A DNA stretch of 64,000 nucleotides from Chondrus crispus. Lineage: Eukaryota > Rhodophyta > Florideophyceae > Gigartinales > Gigartinaceae. The stretch covers positions 292,945 through 356,944 of the forward strand of contig NW_005179046.1 in the NCBI RefSeq assembly GCF_000350225.1. The letters are read 5' to 3'. Each line of letters begins with the position of its first letter. Within the stretch, counting starts at the first letter, position 1. A model generated the notes under the pieces. The model made no database searches. It had not been told where the DNA came from and saw nothing but the letters and a program-made list of their open reading frames with translations. This document shows, in pieces, positions 9,744 to 21,833 of the stretch. A program made the translations under genes and the position numbers.

Positions 9744-10766
9744 TGTGATACGACAGCACTGCACGGTTGACCCAGATTTCCACCCTGCTGTACCTACTGT
9801 TACCAAAAACGATACAGGAACCAAGCTCCCAAACAACACGGTTACAGATAACATATACGGTAAATCCACGCCCGATGGATGAAAGGAAGACGGCAACCAC
9901 ACTGATTTCAGTCCTGCCATCCCCAGACCGGCATCAGCCTCTCTGAGCTGATAGGTCACTATAAAGGCAGGCCCGAACCTCAGAAGCGCTGCCATGGTAA
10001 ACAGAACAAACGTCGCTGCTCTTTTTCGCAGCAAACCAGGAATGCAAAACGCAAAAGTAAAGAGAAAGCCTAGAGAACATAACTTGGGCGACATTGCTTC
10101 GAAGTCAGAAAGCGAAAACAAAGCAGACAATAATCGTATCAATCTCGCCTTCATCCCAGTCTCAGGCACCCCGTTAAACGAAAACGGGTGCGAAGCATGC
10201 CGCTGCGAAGCTGAATGAATGGTGAGCAGATGCGGTTGTCCATCGTCATACAGGGACGCATTCCACGGTACCCCATACGCAATCACGCAAACCTCAGGAG
10301 CACTCTTCTCAGACTGCTCCCCTGTTCGCTTCTCGCAGTTGGACGATAACCTCTTCACAACACCCAGTGGCACTCCATCAACACGAGCCTCCAGCTTGGA
10401 CCCCTCCATCACGCGTTGAGGCCCGACAAGCCGCACATGTGAAGACATCAACGCACCCCACCCTGCGCCGACACTCTGGGTCAAACGGGATGACACGGTC
10501 ATTGCGTAGTCAGATATACCATGAAGGTCTTCCTCATCTGATGAGTCTTCATTGTCGTTCCCCATGTCAGACGCTCTGACGGCCTTACCATCGTCTGTAA
10601 ATAAGAGACGATTGGCACTAGGCATTGCTTTTAGCAAGTCCAGTTTTCGCCTTTTGCGTTTCCGCATCAGAATCACCTCGGAAACCTCATAAATGCTGTC
10701 ACCCGCCTCGTTAACATTTGACGAGTTAATTTTGTGATTGCAAGTCATTTCCTCGCTTTTAAACAA
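9723..10766 (-). pseudogene. C-terminal half of a TMEM62-like protein
   Basis: An open frame of 347 codons. Residues about 108-200 read SSHVRLVGPQRVMEGSKLEA, RVDGVPLGV, then VPWNASLYDDGQPHLLTIHS and HPFSFNG. This is the beta-rich domain downstream of the phosphatase in TMEM62 (pattern: PWNxxxYxxGxHxLxI...HxFSF). It is followed by hydrophobic segments at about 228-245, 250-272 and 303-325 that match the multi-span C-terminus. The first 90 residues, basic then Asp/Glu-rich, look like unrelated or low-complexity sequence. The phosphatase half lies on the opposite strand at 1312-2165. The frame is open but cannot encode an enzyme by itself. Confidence 0.45.
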
Positions 10767-10769
10767 TAT

Positions 10770-11050
10770 TTGGAATGTTCATAAACAAAACTTCTGTTGT
10801 TTCAGAAAAAGTGGCGATGTACCGTTCATAGACAACATTGAGAATGTTTCTTTGGTCTATATGTATTGCCGCCACACATACAATAGTACTGTTATTAATG
10901 CAATCTAATTACCGTCTTTGGACAATAATAGTAATGTTTTCCATGTCAAAAACATTGCTTTTGGACAACGTTTCGTTATTTCTTTAAAACTATCGTCCAA
11001 AAACAATACTTTTTATTGTTTTTCACGGTTTTGCCTCCGCAGTGTAGGAG
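10770..11050. other. AT-rich spacer with short inverted AACATT/AATGTT pairs
   Basis: Low-GC sequence with repeated short inverted pairs (for example AACATTGAGAATGTT near 10838). No gene seen. Confidence 0.4.
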
Positions 11051-11184
11051 TTGGCCGATCCAACTCCGACGATAAGACCACCGCCGAGGGCAGGGGGGTC
11101 GACCCGGACGAACGGTCACCTTTATGCCAACCGACGGCGAGGAGTACTGTACTCCACCAGCAAAAGGATCCCGAAAATCCCCGA

Positions 11185-14100
11185 ATGGATTGGGAAAAAG
11201 AGATCGACCTGTCATACATCGACGATGACAAGCTCCGTGTCCATGTACTCGAGATGCTCCGTAAGCAATCGAGTCTGTGTAGCAGTGCGCTTGGAACGAT
11301 CCAAGCCACAGAGCACCGCATTCCCCTCGAGCCGGGAACGAAACCGATTCGTTCTATGCCCTATCGGAAGGGCCCGTCATGCGCGAAATGGTCGCGAAGG
11401 AGGTCAACAAGATGTTGAACGCAGGGGTTATCGAACCCGCGAGCACCGAGTGGGCGTCCCCCGTGGTGCTCGTACCGAAGAAAGACAGCTCTCTTCGGTT
11501 GTGCGTGGACTACCGGCGTCTCAACGCGAAGACCGCAGCGGATTCGTATCCGCTGCCACGGATGGACGACTGCATCGACTCGTTAGGAGATGCAGCCGTC
11601 TTCACCACGTTGGACTGCAATTCCGGTTATTGGCAGATCCTGGTCGCTCCGGAAGACCGGGATAAGACCACGTTTACGACGCACAGGGGCACGTTTCGCC
11701 ACTTGCGCATGCCGTTTGGACTCAAAGGGGCACCGGCCACCTTCCAACGTGCGCTCGACATAATACTCTCCGGAGTCCGCTGGCAAATATGCCTCGTCTA
11801 TCTCGACGACGTGATCGTGTTCTCCCGTACGCAGGGAGAACACGCGAGGCATCTCGATACCGTCTTGAGCTTACTGCGGAGTTCCGGTATCTCCCTTAAG
11901 CCCAAGAAGTGCAGCTTCTTCCGACCGAAGGTGCACTACCTGGGGCACGTCATCTCCCCAGGCAAGTTGAGCGTGGCTGATACGGCGGCCGACGCTTTCA
12001 AGACGTTCACGTTCCCGAGGATGTTGACGCAAGCGCGCTCGTTCCTCGGGGCGTGTAACGTATACTGCCGATTCGTTAAGTGGTTCGCTGAGATTGCGCG
12101 TCCTCTGACCGACATGACGCGCAAGGATTCGGATCCCGATTTCTGTAACCCCACGGAGCTGCAACTTCAGGCGTTCGAGAACCTTAAGAAGAGCATGATC
12201 GCTCCGCCGATCCTCGCGTTGCCCCGGCACGGTCGTCCGTACATGATAGACACCGACGCGAGTGCCTACCAACTCGGCTGCACCTTACTTCAGGAGCACG
12301 AAGAGCCAAACGACTGGCGCCCCGTGGGGTATTGGTCGTACTCACTGTCCGATAGTGAGCGCAACTACAGCGCTACGGAACGCGAGTGCTTCGCCGTAGT
12401 GTGGGCCGTCCGCACACTACGGCCGTACTTAGAAGGCACGAAGTTCACCGTACGGACGGACCATGACGCCCTCCGATGGCTCATGTCCCTCACCGAGAGT
12501 TCCGGAAGACTCAACCGGTGGCGGCTACGTCTGGCTGAATACGATTTCACCATTCAGTACCGCCCCGGACGCGTGCATCAGGTGCCCGATGCCCTGTCAC
12601 GCCTCGTGTCGCCGAAGGTCGCCGATGACCCTCGCCCCACCGTCGAGGTGGATGACGACATCCCCACTTTCGACGAGGGCACGACAGTTCGAGACGTATC
12701 GAACGAGCTCGCCTACCACGCTTGTACCGCGAGCTGTGATCACCAGGCCGTCCATGTCTTCGTAACGACACGGAACAAAGCCGAAGCACGGACAAGGACG
12801 CGCGACAAACCGCGAGGCGACGGCGAAGCCCCCGCTCTCCAAGGACCCAATTCGTTTTGGGAGGAGAACGACGAGTTCGACGACGCCGACATCCATCGCG
12901 CCGAAGATCCCGAGGCTGGCGCGCTGGACTCCCCGGTCGCCCCACCGCAGGACGACCTTCCGGTCCCTTTTACGATAGAGGAGATAGCCGAGGAGCAACG
13001 CGTGGATGGCTTCTGCCAAGCCGTTTTGGCACGACAGTCAGAGTCCCGGGACTCCGCGTTCTTCGAGGACCACCAAGGGGTGCTCAAACGGAGACACCCC
13101 TTCGACCCTGATATCGTTCAGGTGGTGGTACCTCGGACGCTCCGCGCAAGGCTCCTTCGCCTGTGCCACAACCCGGCCATCGCGGGGCACCCAGGCCAGA
13201 ACCGTATGTACTACGGACTTCGGCGCGAGTACTACTGGCCCCACCTGGCTAGAGACGTCGCAGCTACGGTGCGAGGGTGTCGAACCTGCGCGATGAACCG
13301 GGTGAAGCTGAGGAAACATCTCAACCGATTGAGATGTTTCCAGCTACGAGGCCCCTCAAGAGCCTCGCGATCGACAGCTTGGGGCCGCTCCAAGACGAAG
13401 ACAGGAAAACGGTTCCTACTCGTGATTACGGACCGCTTCAGTAAGCTAACGCAAGTCGTTGCGCTCCGCACGATAACAGCGCACACGGTCGCAGTTGCGT
13501 TCTGCGACTCGTGGGTGTTCAAGTATGGCGTCCCTCGCACGTTGCTCTCGGACAACGCCCTCAGTTTAATGCCAAGTTCTTCCACAGCACGTGCCGCGTT
13601 CTGGGGATAACGAATTTGTACACTTCGGCGTACCATCCCCAGATGAACGGGCAAGTCGAGCGATACAACTGAACAATCGCCTCGATGCTGAGGAACTACG
13701 TGGGTGAACACCAGGACGACTGGGATGTGTAAGTGGGGCCGCTTACGTATGCGTACAACTCCCACGTACATCGCATCACACGCACCACGCCGTTTGAACT
13801 CGTGCTCAGCAGGCCACCGCCAGAGTTCTCTCTCCGACGGGCGGACGGGGACGCGCCCCCTTCCGATAGGGGGAACCAACGTGCCTAGTTCCTCAAGACC
13901 TTGGACTCGACTATCCAAAAGGCCTACGGGAGCCTGCGTTGGACGCAGGCTCGATACAAGCGCGACTTCGATAAGCGCATACGGCGTATTAATTCCCGGC
14001 TCCGTCCCGGGGAATAGGTACATCTCAACCCCTTTGATGGGGCTAAGACATCGAACAAGCTCGCCTCGCCCGCTGTCGGACCCTACTGCGTGCTCGCCAA

Positions 14101-14455
14101 TGATCGCCGAACCATCACAATCGATCGTGATGGGGTCACCGAGCGAGTCTCCGCCGACCGCTGCGTGTACGCGCCGTCTCCGATAGACGTGCTACGAATA
14201 AGTACGACGACCCCGCGGGACCTCGCCGATAAGGTCACCGCGGGAACGCAGTATGCCGTTGAACGGCTACTGAGACATCGAGTCATGGAAGACGGAACTA
14301 CGGAGTTCCTCATCAAGTGGGCGGATTACAACACACCCACATGGACTGCGCGGACTCACGCCCCGGAGGAGTTGGTGTCTCGTTACGCCGAATGCCTCCG
14401 GAGACGTCCCGGCAGAGACCTCACCCAAACCGTGAACGCGGACGTTCACGCTTAA
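11185..14455 (+). mobile_element. Ty3/gypsy retrotransposon pol (chromovirus-like), broken fossil
   Basis: Parts in order: pre-RT segment (IPLEPGTKPIRSMPYRKGP); reverse transcriptase from about 11380 (LCVDYRRLNAKT, TLDCNSGYWQI, LVYLDDVIVFS); RNase H from about 12240 (MIDTDASAYQLGC, TDHDALRWL); integrase zinc-binding region (HPGQNRMYYGLRREYYWP, then CRTC) and core at about 13130-13950; and a C-terminal chromodomain-like segment near 14250-14390 (VERLLRHRVMEDGTTEFLIK). This order is Ty3/gypsy, and the last domain suggests a chromovirus. The element is GC-rich. No gag or protease precedes it and I could not find flanking LTRs, so the 5' part is missing. It is broken, with a small number of breaks. 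Confidence 0.85.
13312..13341. repeat. Perfect 13-bp inverted repeat, 4-nt loop
   Basis: GGAAACATCTCAA and its exact reverse complement are separated by CCGA, within the retroelement's integrase region. The CCGA loop resembles the loops of hairpins in the R3 repeats. Confidence 0.7.
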
Positions 14456-15640
14456 GGGGGGGCCCTCAACCGCTCCTTGTCGGATTAACCCCAGCCTGCA
14501 CGAACAGACTAAAACGGGAAGTGAAGGAGGACGGCGGACCCTATCGGAGGGTCACAGCCGGGGGCGTGTTCAAGTCAAGTCATCTTGACATCTCGGACGC
14601 CAAGGACGCGAGACATAAGAACAGGACAGTACGAACTGCCTGAAGAAATGTTGGTCCCTCGTAATGAACGACATTACGAGGACCGCAAGACCCTGTTCGG
14701 GTCGGAAAAGTCGGACGACCCCCCCCGAACAGGATTGCCGGACGACCCGTTAAGTGCAGCAGCCACGGCGAGGAGGGGCGCCCGACGAACGAGGAGATCA
14801 GCGGTGGAATCACGAGAGCCCCTCGGTGGGCAGTGGAAGCGACCAAAATGCCCGTCACTTGTGTCTCGGAAAATCCGAGAAGGTTGGGGCTCACTTCGAG
14901 CACTCAGTCCGCATCCGAGTCCGATAACCCGACGGACGAAGTGGTCATGACCCTATCGATAAGGGTCGTGCGAGTGGAAGCGCGCAAAAGGCGTGTGCAG
15001 ATGAGCAGGCGAGTGAGGCTGCGTTTGCCTCAACAGTCGCCATGATAGTTAAGGAAGGGGCGGAAGCGCGAAAGCAACTCAGTCTGAGGGGCACCAATAT
15101 ATGCGCACGGACGCAAGACACTTCAGAACCGCCGCCGACACCTGTCCCGTAATAAGTAAAGTTACAGGGGATGAGAACGTTACACGTGAGCGACGCCCGA
15201 GGTGTGCGCCATGCACCAACACCGCTTGCGTCATCACCAAATCAACCCGCCACCATCCCCCGAAAATAACGGAAAACTAACGGTGGCAATTACACCAGCA
15301 CGTGTATGGCGCACGGGGGTACTGTACGGCATACGACAAACACAATGGGCGAGCAGACGGCAGATCCTCGAAGGTACAATCGTATCTGTTCGAAGATACA
15401 CACGTCCGCCCTCCGACCGAATGAAGGGGGCGGACGCCATCACATCGCACGCCCGCATCAATCGGGCACCTCGCAATACTAACGCGGCACCGTGGCTCGT
15501 GATCGGCCGTTCTCCTCTTACCCTTCTACGCTACTGAGTCTGAAGTCTTATTTTCTGCGCGCGCGCACGTAGGGACCAGGAGAAGATCGTTTGGAACAGT
15601 CGACTTTCGTGCTGCATGATCCGACAACGCGCTGGACAGG
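14456..15640. other. GC-rich sequence downstream of the gypsy pol
   Basis: No recognisable coding sequence. It may be the element's 3' untranslated part or LTR remains; I could not find a second copy in the window to define an LTR. Confidence 0.3.
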
Positions 15641-17650
15641 GGGATGTTACGCGACACCCTGACCTTCCCACCCCCCCGGACGCGAGCGTGGCGTACGGCG
15701 TGGCGCCCACAACGACACGAAGGCCGGTGCTCGTCAATAACCAGCTCGTACGGCGATGACGCCCAAGCTGGGGAAGGCGATCCAAGACGAGCTCAAGGCT
15801 GTGTCGGTGAACCCCCGCTACCGCCGGACCAAGACTAGCCACGAACTGCACAATACCCTGGTCTTTGCTTCGCGCAAGCGCCTCGCACCGAGGCGGGGAT
15901 GCTTCGAAAAGGTCTCGATCGCGAGGGAAGAGGAAAAATTGCCGGTGCCCACCCGGATCGCGCACGACGCAGTCAAGGGCCAGCACTGCGGAGAAGAGGG
16001 CCTCCTTGTCGTCAGCGAATGGGGACGACGCCCAAGGGCGCGGCATCGAGGTCGCTAAGGAGGTCGCCGTGATCGATTGCGACAGCGCGACCATGCGCAA
16101 GCCAATACGAGGACGAGAATTTGGCGCTATTGAACGCGTCGGCGGCAACAGAAGGTCCGCCATACCGACCCTCGACAGGAATGCGGTTAACACGCCGCTG
16201 CTGGCATCAGAGATCGAGGGCGCGGTCAGAGCCAACCGGTTCGACGAACCGGGTATCCGGCCGATGACCAACCTTGCGTACACGTGCGACGCGCTGTGCT
16301 GGGCCTCCTACTCGGAAACGTGGTGGCTCGGTGGATGAAGGAAAAATCGCGGGGCGTGGCGGAGAGAAGTGATGAGTCGGTAAAAGCCGCAAAGGAAGTG
16401 GCAGCGGATGCATGGCACCCTAGGTCTTAATTCCCCGTCACAAGACACCACCACGGCGAAGGAGCCGAGAAAACAGGACGGGTAATCCCGCCCGGAGCTG
16501 GGGTCCCCTACCATCAACGGTCTGTCAAGGGCAATGCCCCGAGACCAACTTGGACGCAGTCGAGTCGCGCCCACGAGTGGGTGTACGCTTTGTGGTTTAT
16601 GGTAACAGTGACCTCTCGGGGGAAGTCAGTGGACAAGAACCGGATGGCATGAGCTAGGAGGTCCCCTTACACCACCCACATCCGTAGAGAGTCATGAGCA
16701 TCGCTTCCGATTGAGTCGCTTGGTTGCTACTACCTTTTTTCGGGGTCCTCGTGACCAATCAGCGAAGCCGCCTTTGCTTTCGATCCGTACGCCATCGCCC
16801 GCGACGCTGCTCTACCAGTCGAGGAGGACAATCGTCGCTACAGCCTGCCCCAATGTTTGAAGTGAAGGGAAGGGCGACCGACCTCAAAGGTAGTGGCGAT
16901 GTCGAGCTTTCGAGGGCTGCGAAACGTCGACGGAACTGAAGACGAGAAAAAGCACAACCGAACGTGCTTTCTGCCGTTGACTTGACGATCAAGTCTGCCA
17001 AGATCCAGGCCCTTTTAGAAGGCACGGGGGCGGCCTGAGCATGACCGGCTGCCTCGTGAACCACGGATAAGGGGGTAACAGAAACCGCGTCCTGATTTGG
17101 GGGGGTCAGTACGATTGCGGTACTGCACCTGATAAAGCTGTTATCAGGCTCTCTGGGAAGGAAATCTCGCAATATCGCGGGCCGGTTCGTGTGTTGAATT
17201 CCTGGGATGCGGCGCGGCCGCACGCGCCGGAGAAAATCTAGAATGACGGGGGTGGTCCCCGTTGCGCGTGCGACGTCGTAACAAACCTGCCTCGGCAGTC
17301 GGGGAAAACAGGTGACACCGCTCCCAACGACCACGATTCCGTCACTTCGACACAGTGTCGGATGAAGGGACACCGTACGGCCATCCTGGGAATGGGGCGA
17401 CTCGAGCGTCGCGTACCAGAGAAGAGAGGCCACGCGACGAACCAAGTCAGGCCGAGGGAGCAACACGCTCGCACAGCGCGTGCTCGAATGCGCACCCCTT
17501 CGCGAACGTTTCGCGTCGGTCGCAGGCTCCGTCGATCGGTGGTCGGGGGAAGAACGGCACCCTACAAGTTCGTTGCGCTGCTCAATTTGCGACAAACGTG
17601 GCGCGGGATTGTGTCGCTGTGCGCCCCCAGGCAATGTTGAGCTGCTGTCA
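15640..17650 (+). mobile_element. Possible decayed gag-like region of an LTR element
   Basis: Short plus-strand frames have protein-like stretches (ELKAVSVNPRYRRTKTSHEL; GREFGAIERVGGNRRSAIPT), and near 17570-17620 there is a Cys-rich CSICDKRG segment reminiscent of a gag zinc knuckle. The long minus-strand frames across it (15531-16283, 16759-17634) look like antisense shadows. If it is a gag remnant it is old and much broken. Low confidence. Confidence 0.25.
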
Positions 17651-17889
17651 CGTACTGTTTTCGGTTAATTTCGCGTAGAGGCTGACAGCGCACCAATCAC
17701 AGCTCGTGTTGTGATTTTTGCCAAAACATCGCCGAGGAAATTTTGGTGGGCAATTTTCGACGATTTATTTTTGTGATTTGATGAGGGGCATTGCCCGGTG
17801 TACTGTACGGTGCGTCAGTAGCTCACGCCACACGCGGTGCCTCGGCCGCGCGAGACAAGGGTGCCGGTTGGTGCTCCTTCGTCTGGAGG

Positions 17890-18574
17890 TGTAGTATAAT
17901 CCCCCCCTGGGGCTTTTTAGTTAGATTTGATCAACAACGGGATCTAGTGCTGTAGAGCCCGATGCTCTACAGTACTACTGCGCGTGGCCACGTGTACCCC
18001 TCGGGTACCGGGCGCACGCGTGTACACGTGCACACGTGTACCGCGCGGGACGGAAGCGCGCACACACACGTGTACTGTCAGCCACGATGGCTGACAGTAT
18101 TACAGTACGGTCCGATCTGTACTACAGTAGTCCACTACAGTACTTCTGTACTGTAGTGTTATAGATTGTTTTGTATATTAAATATGGAGCGGACCGGCGG
18201 GGTGGAGGAAGACAAGCACGGACTTGTCACCCACCGACCGTCAAGGTCCGACTTCCCGCTTATTCTAAGGTAGCGCTCGCTAATTACCTTAGAAGCGGCA
18301 CCGAAGGCGGGTTGAGGACGCGCGCGGTACGCCCACGAGCCGGCTCCGCCTCCGCCCGTCGGTACTGGATCGTTACCCAGTACCGCGCCGGGGCGTCGAG
18401 GCGTCGAACCGCTCGCGCGTACCGGCGTCCTCCCCGTTCCCGCTCTACCACGCTACCCGGGCCCGCTGCCCAGTGCCGTTAGCTGGTGTCCCGCTTCACC
18501 CCCGTCTTCCCGATCGACAAGGGTCTCGGTCGAACTGTGCATACACCCCTATCGCTGGGGGTGTTTATGCTACA
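17890..18574 (+). repeat. R3 repeat copy 1 (LTR-like, TG...CA ends)
   Basis: Starts TGTAGTATAATCC and ends in the reverse complement of TGTAGCATAAACACCCCC, a short terminal inverted repeat of the LTR type. It is homologous over most of its length to 22996-23604 (opposite orientation), and to 27425-28020 and 31035-31480. No flanking duplication is visible here (GGAGG against GTGAC). The first 270 bp hold the hairpin array described separately; the rest is GC-rich and codes for nothing recognisable. I read it as a solo LTR or a non-autonomous derivative, fossil. Confidence 0.55.
17950..18157. repeat. Array of six perfect hairpins in R3 copy 1
   Basis: Within about 210 bp: CTGTAGAGC-ccgat-GCTCTACAG (17950-17972); CGTGGCCACG (17983-17992); GTACCC-ctc-GGGTAC (17994-18008); GTACACGTG-ca-CACGTGTAC (18022-18041); ACTGTCAGCC-acgat-GGCTGACAGT (18074-18098); ACTACAGTAC-ttct-GTACTGTAGT (18134-18157). 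All stems are perfect, loops are 0-5 nt. Confidence 0.85.
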
Positions 18575-18769
18575 GTGACCCCCCTTTACTGTCTGTTTTG
18601 CCAAACACCTTCGCACTTACAGATTTGGTCTTAGGATTCATCTGCTGATAGAACATTACAAGCATGATACTCCCATCTGTTCTTTGGCACACATTCATAT
18701 GCTGTACAGCTCGCTGCAATGTAATAGGTATCTTAGACTTGACACAATGGGTCTCCATTGTTGATCATT

Positions 18770-19635
18770 AGCTGCGTGAGATGGACGAAAGCATGAAAGC
18801 AGGAAGAATGCAGTTAAGATTATGCCTGATCCTGTTCGACAGAACCATAAACTGCTTGAATCGTCTATTGAATGTTTCATGCCAGGCCCGAATCCGCCTG
18901 GGTTCCAAATAAACTCCATCCACAATCCCAGATTCTCTCCACACCGGTTCTTCAGGATAGCCGCCATCTGCAACCACAAGTTCTCCAGAAGCAAGCTTCA
19001 ATTTCAAGCAGAGGCGATATATCTTTAGATCAGGGCTGAATCCGCATGGAAACGGTCCATGAATCCACAAAATGCAACCAGATGCAATAACATACTAACT
19101 TCATAAAGAAGCCCAGGGGCCTTGAACTTGGACGAAACCCGCTTTTTGTTGAACGGTTTTGGTTCCACAATTCGACAACCGGAGCCATCAACAGATACCG
19201 CTACGCCCGTGTTTGAGGTTTCAGGAAATCGCTCGTGCCCATTAATATTGCCAAATAGATTCCCTGATCAGTTGTGCTGGAATATCCCGTCGATCATGCA
19301 CATATTCATTTGCGGAAACGTACCAGCAGGAGAGGGGCAATGAGGTGCACGAGAGCCAGTGACCATTTGCGGAACGCTTTTTCGTCTGCGTTGACAATCG
19401 GTCTTCTCAAACAATCGCTGGTGTAGCACTTTAGGAAAAGCAGACACCACAAAATATGTTTCGGGCTTTCCCAGTTCGCCAGATCGTTGTGCAGAGCGCC
19501 CCAAATAATTGCACATACCTTCGGCGTGACGCCAAACACAGCACGTAATCGGCTATTGATGAAACTGTTGAGAATTCTGGTTCCTAGGCGATGGAAACCA
19601 CTAGCGAAAACGGCGGCCGCAAGACTTCTGTCCAT
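18770..19635 (-). mobile_element. DDE (IS5/Harbinger-like) transposase remnant
   Basis: Minus-strand segments in order: FGVTPKVCAIIWGALHND, KHILWCLLFLKCYTSDCLRR and DEKAFRKW (N-terminal helical part); GVAVSVDGSGCRIVEPKPFN (first catalytic Asp region); WIHGPFPCGFSPDLKIYRLC; ELVVADGGYPEE (second Asp region); and RIRAWHETFNRRFKQFMVLS (third acidic-residue region). The order matches the DDE_Tnp_4-type transposase family common in algae and oomycetes. The pieces lie in more than one frame with stops between them, so the gene is broken (at least three interruptions). Terminal repeats were not found. Confidence 0.65.
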
Positions 19636-19639
19636 GTTG

Positions 19640-20450
19640 TGAAGACGTCATTGATAAATTGAACTCACCGCCCTACAAAAATGCTCGAGATCGGTTTGTG
19701 ACATAATAAGAATACGTACTTCTTTCACGTTACGTGGATCCTTGTATGAGCATGATTTTGTTCGCGGCAGAAATGTTTGCCAATAGTTTAAGATGAAAAA
19801 TGATGTTAATAAAATCTACGTCGCACCAAAATTAGATATGAGCTCTGTCCCTGTATGAAAGTAACCAAAGCTCTGCATTCCCTCAAATATGTTATCGAGT
19901 TGGTGCTCACCTCTCTGACGTCATTTATATGGAGAAAAAGCAGTCTTTCGCCATAACTGAGTCTATACAAAATCCATAGGTTATGGAAAATTCCGTAAGT
20001 TATGCAGTTTCCAAGAAAAACTTATGGGTCCTTTCGTAAAGGTTCTGAATATTTGATGCCACATTTAGTAATAAATCGTTCTCTCGTAACGTTGTGCAAG
20101 TATTTGCCCTATTCGCAAGGAGATATTGATCAACTTACGCCATAAAAAGGAAGGCAAAAGCATAACTTTTCTCACTTTAGTTAAGAAAATACCCCAAAAC
20201 GTATTCACGCGAAAATTTAAAGCGAAGCGTGGCTGATAAGAAACCGTAAATCGTTTGTGGTTTCATTTTCGCCAAACATACCACACCATTCCATTCATTT
20301 CACAAGTCCAACGTTTCCGTGTCCTTCGTATTAGGACACATTAACGTAGCAGCCTTTGCGCGAAGGTAACATGCCAGTCTCAGGTGTATTCCTTATCACA
20401 TCGTTCCAATAGTGTTTCGAAATCCCACGCCAATCCATAACGATTTCTTT
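19640..20450. other. AT-rich spacer
   Basis: No coding sequence or repeat recognised; probably includes the 5' flank of the adjacent transposase remnant. Confidence 0.35.
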
Positions 20451-20466
20451 CGCAATTGTAGTGCAA

Positions 20467-21194
20467 TGTCGTGCACTGAAGAGGAACGGTCGGAGCCCCC
20501 TCGGCAGAACGCGTGCGGTCGGGGCGTTGGGGGTGTTGTCGGGAGACAACCCGTAAGGGACCGGTACGGGGCCGTGCGCGAGGCGCAGCAGGAAATTAGA
20601 GGGGTAAAGGAAATGGAGGACACGCCCAGGAGGGGCGGTGCGATAGGGACAGGCTGGCGCGTACGCTACAGTAGGGGAGCAGGGGGCGCGAGCGGTAGAG
20701 GTAGGTGGGAATCGGGGACGCAGATAGCTCGCGTAGTACCGTCGTGTGACGGGAACCGGCGCGAGGCTATGACTCCGATTCCAGAAACTCAGGTTGTCGA
20801 CCCAAGGCTCTGGGGTGTTTTCCTTAGGGTCGGACGTCGACTATATAGAAGTCGACGTTGCGATATAGTAATAACAATACTACTTAAAATAAGAGGGCAC
20901 GACACCCGTGACACGTGGTGGTGGGCCACGGGTACACGTGGTTAATGGCACGGATAAACGTGAGGTGTAACACGGATAAACGTGGGTAAGGGCACGATTA
21001 ACGTGAGGTATAACACGGATACACGTGGGTAGAACTGTCAGTACTTGACAGGGCTCCATGGAGCTTACACCCAGACACGAGCGGGGGTTTGGATACACGG
21101 TTACACGTGGTATATATATAACTTATGATAGTGAGGCATTCCGCGCATGCTACAGTACAGCACCGCGATTAAGCGGGGCGGTCAGTGCTCTACA
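20467..21194 (+). repeat. R2 repeat copy 1, nested in R1 copy 1
   Basis: Starts TGTCGTGCACTG and ends GCTCTACA. Homologous to the two arms of R2 copy 2 (22427-22995 and 23605-23742). Flanking 5-mers are TGCAA (left) and CGCAA (right), 4 of 5 matching. It sits ten bases inside the left end of R1 copy 1. No recognisable gene; LTR-like, fossil. Confidence 0.55.
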
Positions 21195-21761
21195 CGCAAT
21201 ACGACTGTCAGGCAGAGACCGAGGTTCGATGGTCCAACAACAGCAAAAACAACAAAAAGAACAAACGCAACAACTTCCGATGTCGCAGCGCTACGGAGCG
21301 TCCGACTCTCCCTTCTCCGTTTAAAAGAGCTTGCGACTCATAGTAGCTCGGATCCCTGATAGGGGACACAGAGAAATTGCCCGGCCCGGGATCGTTCTGG
21401 TAGAGGCTTGCGAAGAGAAATGCTTGACGAATGTGGGAAGGGGCGTGTACGTAGGGTACCCCGGTTCCACTGGCTTGTAAGACCAATGCTCTTTGAGCGT
21501 CTTCGACACCTCGTAAGGAGACAAGGCCTTCGATGGGTGCGTTGCAACGCAGCCCGACGGGATGAAATGAAAGTAGCAGCGCTACAAAAATGTGCCCCCC
21601 GATGGCTGGAAACACCTTCACCGGTTCGGTCGCAACCGAGGACGATGGCACCAACACTGACTTGTACACTTGTAAAGCCCTTCGATGGAGACATCGTTGC
21701 AACAGTTTCCGTCGAAAAATAGGTCACAGTAGCAGCGCTACGTCAACGTGTGGCCCGATCG

Positions 21762-21833
21762 GGTTGCGGCCGAACTGGTGCACGTGTCCTTGCCATCGAT
21801 GGCAAGGACACGTACACCAGTTCGGTCGCAACC
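21762..21833. repeat. 72-bp near-perfect palindrome in R1 copy 1
   Basis: Two 36-nt arms meet at ATC|GAT (21797/21798) with two mismatches and no loop. The core is CCTTGCC-ATCGAT-GGCAAGG. The same palindrome recurs at 26902-26973 in R1 copy 2 but not in the diverged R1 copies 3 and 4. Confidence 0.85.

Noticed and set aside
15531-17634. Minus-strand frames of 250 and 291 codons
   Set aside because: Arg/Pro/Ser-rich composition typical of antisense frames in GC-rich DNA; the plus strand looks more protein-like.
18171-18482. Arg-rich frame shared by R3 copies (RPRAGSASARRYW)
   Set aside because: Found in the plus strand of copy 1 and the minus strand of inverted copy 2 only because the repeat is homologous; GC-rich LTR-like DNA, not a protein.
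21208-21727. Long minus-strand frames in R1 copies (also 26325-26867, 34837-35304, 62314-63021)
   Set aside because: They recur because the repeats recur; copies change frame freely, and no protein motif is present.
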